A stretch of DNA of 64,000 nt from Planctomycetota bacterium (lineage in GTDB: Bacteria; Planctomycetota; UBA8742; UBA2392): assembly GCA_019636215.1 (NCBI GenBank), contig JAHBXZ010000013.1, positions 1 through 64,000 of the forward strand. The letters run 5' to 3'. The translations under genes were made by a program, and so were the position numbers. Positions 60,532-64,000 of this stretch are shown one piece after another. Each line of letters starts with the position of its first letter. Position 1 is the first letter of the stretch. A model generated the notes under the pieces. It ran no database searches and was not told the origin of the DNA. It saw nothing but the letters and a program-made list of their open reading frames with translations.

Positions 60532-60852
60532 CTAACCCGTCGCTCCCGCTCCGGGCTGTTTCCAGGGTGTCTTGACCAGCAGGTCCATGCGGGTGATGTC
60601 GGACTTGGGAATGAAGACCTTCTTGATTTTCGGCCAGTGGCCCTGTTCCAGCGCGTTGTCCAGGTACTGCGTGACGGCCGCGTCGGCAAAGCTGCCTTCC
60701 AGCTGGTCAAGGTCGACCATGATCAGTTGTTCGTCCTGAAAACGCGAACAACGACCCACGTAGGTCTTGTGACTGCTGGTTTCCACGACGCAGGTCTTGC
60801 CGTGAAACTCGGCAAGCCGCTTCTGCGGGTCGGTTGTGGGTTGCGGTTCCAT
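60532..60852 (-). CDS. Small Sm-like-pattern protein, paralog B
   Basis: This 106-residue cytosolic protein is the upstream partner of the pair: GKTCVVETSSHKTYVGRC, DEQLIMVDLDQL, GHWPKIKKVFIPKSDITRMDLL. Compared with paralog A it has an extra N-terminal segment and a longer middle helix region (SFADAAVTQYLDNALEQ), and ends in a Gly/Ala tail. There is no signal peptide. The GC hairpin at 60861-60891 separates it from the bacilliredoxin gene. Related proteins may exist in planctomycetes, but I cannot name a family. Confidence 0.7.
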   Translation of the reverse strand: MEPQPTTDPQKRLAEFHGKTCVVETSSHKTYVGRCSRFQDEQLIMVDLDQLEGSFADAAVTQYLDNALEQGHWPKIKKVFIPKSDITRMDLLVKTPWKQPGAGATG

Positions 60853-60860
60853 GGGCAGCA

Positions 60861-60897
60861 GGAAAGGCCCGGACGCATGCCGGGCCTTTCCGGTTTT
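60861..60897. terminator. Hairpin between bacilliredoxin and the small-protein operon
   Basis: A perfect 12-bp stem (60861-60872 with 60880-60891, 7-base loop) is followed on the plus strand by GGTTTT. On the minus strand, which both flanking genes use, no T tract follows, so it may act as a Rho-dependent or structural boundary. Confidence 0.6.
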
Positions 60898-60902
60898 CCT
60901 GG

Positions 60903-61334
60903 TCAGGCTGTCTGGCCGGCGCAGACTTTCTCGAACTCGCCGATCAGCTTCCTGGCGACGCTGTCCGGGTTGCCGCCCTCAAACACATGGCGCGGCACAT
61001 AGCTTACCGGTTCGCCATTCTTGAAGATGTACACGCTGGGGCTGCTGGGCGGAACCTGCGGCATTTTGCCGCGCACGGCCGCCACGGCATCGGTGTCGTT
61101 GCCGGCAAACACGGTGCCCACCTTGTCGGGCTTGACCGCGTTCTGCAGGGCCTTGAGGATGCCGGGCCGGGCCGCGCCGGCGGCGCACCCGCACACCGAG
61201 TTGACCACAACCATGGCCACGCCCTGCTTGTCGCCGAGGAATTTCTCGACACTGTCGGCAGTCTTGAGCTCGTTGATGCCGTTGTCGGCGAGCTCGGCGC
61301 GCATCCAGGAAATCATTTCTTCGGGATAGGGCAT
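60903..61334 (-). CDS. Bacilliredoxin (BrxA/BrxB, YphP/YqiW family)
   Basis: This 143-residue cytosolic thioredoxin-fold protein has the family CGC motif (residues 48-50, in VVNSVCGCAAG). The rest matches the family: PYPEEMISWMRAEL at the N-terminus, VGTVFAGNDTDAVAAVRGK and PSSPSVYIFKNGEPVSYVPRH near the C-terminus. In Firmicutes it reverses bacillithiol mixed disulfides; outside that lineage the thiol partner is unknown. Start chosen at the ATG preceded by AAAGGAA; the longer frame upstream is not protein-like. It follows the Mrp gene on the same strand after a hairpin. Confidence 0.92.
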   Translation of the reverse strand: MPYPEEMISWMRAELADNGINELKTADSVEKFLGDKQGVAMVVVNSVCGCAAGAARPGILKALQNAVKPDKVGTVFAGNDTDAVAAVRGKMPQVPPSSPSVYIFKNGEPVSYVPRHVFEGGNPDSVARKLIGEFEKVCAGQTA

Positions 61335-61398
61335 TGTCGTTTCCTTTCGTTGCAAGGCCCCGTGGTTTGCGCCACGGGCTGTTTCACTGGGTTCCATT

Positions 61399-62466
61399 CT
61401 AGCTTGCGGCGGCACTGAGTGTGCCTGCCGCACGCACGGCAATCGCCTGGGCCACCTGCCGGGCCAGCCGCGACAACGCAATGGCCGCGGGGTCACTGGG
61501 GCGCGAGGCCACTATCGGCAGCCCCGTGTCGCCGCTTTGCACCACGGCCTCGGTCAGGGGCACGCTGCCCAGGTTGGCAATGTTGTAGCGCGCGGCGGCC
61601 TTGTCTGCGGCGCCGGCGCCGAAGATGTGGGTTTCCTTGCCGCAGTGTCCGCACACAAAGGTGCTCATGTTCTCTACCACGCCCAGCACCTGGACCTTTA
61701 CCGTGCCGAACATGCCGATCGCGCGCTGTACGTCGGCCAGCGCGACATCCTGCGGTGTCGTGACGATTACGGCCACGGCGCCGGGTACCATGCGGGCCAG
61801 CGACATCTGCACGTCGCCGGTGCCGGGTGGCAGGTCCACAATCAGGTAATCCAGGTCACCCCAGTCGACCTGGCCCAGAAACTGGCCAAGGGCGGAATCC
61901 AGCATCGGGCCGCGCCAGATCACGGGCTGGCCGTCTTCCAGCAGAAAGCCCATCGACATCAGCTTCAGGCCGTGGCGCTGAAGCGGGATGATTGTTTTGT
62001 CGTCGCGCGCGCCGGGTTGCTCGCCGCGGATGCCGAACATGGTCGGCAGGCTGGGCCCGTAAATGTCGGCATCCAGCAGGCCCACTTTGGCGCCGCTGGC
62101 ACCCAGGCTGACGGCCAGGTTTGCCGCCACGGTGCTTTTGCCCACGCCGCCCTTGCCGCTGGCCACAAACACCACGTTGCGCACACCGGGTATCAGGTCA
62201 ACGGCCGTTTTCTGCAGGCGCGCGGTGTTGGCCGTCATGTTGATCTTGACTTCGGCCACGCCCAGGCGGGTCTTGAGCGCGGCGGTTACGTCGCCCGCAA
62301 TCTTTTCCTTCAGCGGGCAGGCCGGGGTGGTCAGTTCTACAGTGAGTTCAACGACACCGGGGCCGGTCTTGATGTCCTTGATCATGCCAAGGTCGACCAG
62401 GTCCTTGTGCAGGTCCGGGTCTTGAACGCCCTTGAGGGCAGCTTTGACATCAGCTTCGGTATGCAT
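61399..62466 (-). CDS. Mrp/ApbC family iron-sulfur cluster carrier ATPase
   Basis: This is a 355-residue cytosolic P-loop ATPase of the Mrp/ApbC/Nbp35 group. The N-terminal DUF59/MIP18 domain (DVKAALKGVQDPDLHKDLVDLG) is followed by the deviant Walker A KGGVGKST near residue 110, the switch DADIYGPSLP, DLPPGTGDVQMSL, and a C-terminal CGHCG motif that holds a bridging Fe-S cluster. It delivers clusters to apo-proteins. The start is a short leader: a TGGACA-16-TACTCT promoter-like pair (62497-62502 and 62475-62480, minus strand) ends 8 bp before the ATG. Confidence 0.94.
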   Translation of the reverse strand: MHTEADVKAALKGVQDPDLHKDLVDLGMIKDIKTGPGVVELTVELTTPACPLKEKIAGDVTAALKTRLGVAEVKINMTANTARLQKTAVDLIPGVRNVVFVASGKGGVGKSTVAANLAVSLGASGAKVGLLDADIYGPSLPTMFGIRGEQPGARDDKTIIPLQRHGLKLMSMGFLLEDGQPVIWRGPMLDSALGQFLGQVDWGDLDYLIVDLPPGTGDVQMSLARMVPGAVAVIVTTPQDVALADVQRAIGMFGTVKVQVLGVVENMSTFVCGHCGKETHIFGAGAADKAAARYNIANLGSVPLTEAVVQSGDTGLPIVASRPSDPAAIALSRLARQVAQAIAVRAAGTLSAAAS

Positions 62467-62474
62467 GGCGTTGC

Positions 62475-62502
62475 AGAGTAGGAACAAGACCGCCGGTGTC
62501 CA
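62475..62502 (-). promoter_or_regulatory. Possible leaderless promoter of mrp
   Basis: On the minus strand TGGACA and TACTCT are separated by 16 bp, and the -10 ends 8 bp before the mrp ATG (62466). No Shine-Dalgarno is visible. Confidence 0.4.
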
Positions 62503-62526
62503 CTATTCCAGCGCCGCAGGAATTAC

Positions 62527-62599
<73 letters not shown>

Positions 62600-62604
62600 T
62601 GCAG

Positions 62605-64000
62605 TTACCCGATGTTCATCGTCAGCAGGAACTCCGCGTTGTGCTGGGTCTTCTTGAGCTTGTCCTTCAACAGTTCCATGGCCTCGATCGGGTTCATGTC
62701 GTTCAGAATGCGGCGCAGCACCCACATGCGCTTCTGTTCGTCGGGGTCCAGCAACAGCTCTTCCTTTCGGGTGCCGCTGCGGGTGACGTCGATTGCCGGG
62801 TAGGTGCGGCGGTCGGCCAGGCGGCGGTCCAGGTGCAGCTCAGCGTTGCCGGTGCCCTTGAACTCTTCAAAGATCACTTCGTCCATGCGCGAGCCGGTGT
62901 CAATCAGCGCTGTCGCGATGATCGTCAGGCTGCCGCCTTCTTCAATGTTGCGCGCGGCACCAAAGAAGCGCTTGGGGCGCTGCAGTGCGCTGGCGTCTAC
63001 GCCGCCGGTCAGGATCTTGCCGCTGTGGGGCTGTTCGGCGTTGTAGGCGCGGCCCAGGCGGGTCACGCTGTCCAGCAGGATCACCACGTCGGTCTTGTGC
63101 TCGACCAGGCGCTTGGCCTTGTTGAGCACCATTTCCGTGACCTGCACGTGGCGCGAAGTGGCTTCGTCAAAGGTGCTGGCCACGACTTCGGCATCGACGG
63201 TGCGCTCCATGTCCGTCACTTCTTCGGGGCGTTCGTCGATCAGCAGCACGATCACGTAGATTTTGGGGTGATTGGCGCGGATGGCGTTGGCGATCTTCTG
63301 CAGAATGACAGTCTTGCCGGTGCGCGGCGGGGCCACAATCAGGCAGCGCTGGCCCATGCCGATGGGCGTGACAAGGTCCACCACGCGCAGGTTCAGGTCG
63401 TTCTTGACCTCCAGGAAGATGCGGCGGTTGGGGTACAGGGGCGTCAGTTCGTCAAAGGGCACGATTTCGGTCAGCTTGTGCGGGTCGTGGCCGTTGACGG
63501 CCTCGACCTTCAGCAGCGCGAAGTAGCGTTCGTTGTCTTTGGGCGAACGGATGGTGCCCGAGACAATGTGGCCCGACTTCAGGCCGAAACGCCGGATCTG
63601 GCTGGGGCTGACGTAAATGTCGTCGGGGCTGGGCAGATAGTTGTAATCCGGGCTGCGCAGAAAGCCGAAGCCTTCGCCCAGCACTTCCAGCACACCCTCG
63701 CCGAAGATCATCGCGCCTCGGTTGGTGTGGTCCTTCAGCAGCTGGAAGATCAGGTCCTGCTTCTTAAGGCCGCCGACGTCCTGGATGCCAAGCTCGCGCA
63801 CCTGGCGCTGCAGCTTGTCCATGGTGGTCTGCTGCAGGTCGTTCAGCTTGATGGTCTGCACCGGGCCGGTTGGACGCGGCACCTGGGGCTGCTGGGCTGT
63901 GCTGGTTTCGGTGGCGTCAATGTCTTCGTTGGGCGGCGCCATCGGCTTTGCGGCCGGGGGCGGCGGAAGTTCGTTGTAGTCCGTGACGGTGGTGCTGGCC
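62605..64000 (-). CDS. rho: Transcription termination factor Rho (5'-partial)
   Basis: This is the hexameric RNA helicase that ends transcription. Visible from residue 1 of the longest internal start (ATG at 63942) to the stop are 445 residues: RhoN domain ([26 protein letters not shown], split here), RNA-binding cold-shock domain ([21 protein letters not shown]), Walker [13 protein letters not shown], Walker [17 protein letters not shown] and [10 protein letters not shown]. The frame stays open past 63942 to the window edge (an added Pro-rich stretch [11 protein letters not shown]), so the true start may lie outside. The extra N-terminal Pro/Ala/Thr-rich segment is common in Rho of GC-rich bacteria. 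Confidence 0.95.
   Translation of the reverse strand, partial: ASTTVTDYNELPPPPAAKPMAPPNEDIDATETSTAQQPQVPRPTGPVQTIKLNDLQQTTMDKLQRQVRELGIQDVGGLKKQDLIFQLLKDHTNRGAMIFGEGVLEVLGEGFGFLRSPDYNYLPSPDDIYVSPSQIRRFGLKSGHIVSGTIRSPKDNERYFALLKVEAVNGHDPHKLTEIVPFDELTPLYPNRRIFLEVKNDLNLRVVDLVTPIGMGQRCLIVAPPRTGKTVILQKIANAIRANHPKIYVIVLLIDERPEEVTDMERTVDAEVVASTFDEATSRHVQVTEMVLNKAKRLVEHKTDVVILLDSVTRLGRAYNAEQPHSGKILTGGVDASALQRPKRFFGAARNIEEGGSLTIIATALIDTGSRMDEVIFEEFKGTGNAELHLDRRLADRRTYPAIDVTRSGTRKEELLLDPDEQKRMWVLRRILNDMNPIEAMELLKDKLKKTQHNAEFLLTMNIG

Overview
This is a GC-rich bacterial chromosome segment from a diderm organism. The window holds an outer-membrane barrel protein, many lipoproteins with lipoboxes, an RND efflux pump and a pseudopilin-like protein. 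The adjacent DUF1549/DUF1553 and DUF1501 genes, the very long modular surface protein and the wealth of secreted beta-rich proteins point to a planctomycete-like lineage (PVC group or a relative). That placement is inferred from gene content, not from a marker-gene tree. I see no rRNA, CRISPR array, insertion sequence or prophage. The only recombinase is a housekeeping-type XerC/D.

Layout. 0-8 kb: a YyaL-type thioredoxin-domain protein (-), then a short + block (TfoX-like protein, outer-membrane barrel, and a lipoprotein gene that looks split by two compensating frameshifts), then a - block (ABC ATPase, small membrane protein, DUF4190-type coiled-coil protein, 3-hydroxyacyl-CoA dehydrogenase). 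8-14 kb: a secreted tricorn-like S41 protease and a malic enzyme fused to a phosphotransacetylase-like domain, both +. 14-16.2 kb: a TauE/SafE permease preceded by a secreted protein made of four GspG-type pseudopilin domains, both -. 16.3 kb: tRNA-Asn. 16.7-30.4 kb: one 13.7-kb gene for a 4573-residue surface protein (seven-repeat propeller-like N-terminus, two beta-helices, many cadherin/Ig-like repeats, Cys-type C-terminal sorting signal). 30.5-34.3 kb: a B12-binding radical SAM enzyme and a HEAT/von Willebrand A protein (-). 34.4-37.5 kb: the DUF1549/DUF1553 and DUF1501 pair (+). 37.6-39.1 kb: a tandem GNAT and a PglD-like hexapeptide protein (-). 39.3-49.0 kb: Obg GTPase, a nuclease, an MFS transporter, a di-heme peroxidase lipoprotein and an RND adaptor-pump operon (+). 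49.1-56.7 kb: two Kelch-type secreted proteins, an M16 peptidase and a SagB-type dehydrogenase (-). 56.8-60.2 kb: a Sel1 lipoprotein, an 18-repeat MORN_2/YwqK-like protein and a XerC/D recombinase (+). 60.2-64 kb: two tandem paralogous small proteins with an Sm-like sequence pattern, a bacilliredoxin, an Mrp/ApbC ATPase and Rho, which runs off the right edge (all -).

Most genes sit alone or in pairs between strong hairpin terminators, so operons are short. Clear functional pairs are the RND adaptor and pump, DUF1549/DUF1553 with DUF1501, and M16 peptidase with SagB dehydrogenase. The most unusual material is the four-fold pseudopilin-domain protein, the tandem Sm-like paralogs, the M16-SagB pair without a YcaO gene, the giant surface protein, a 43-bp tandem repeat that contains the obg stop codon, and four degenerate heptanucleotide arrays at gene boundaries.
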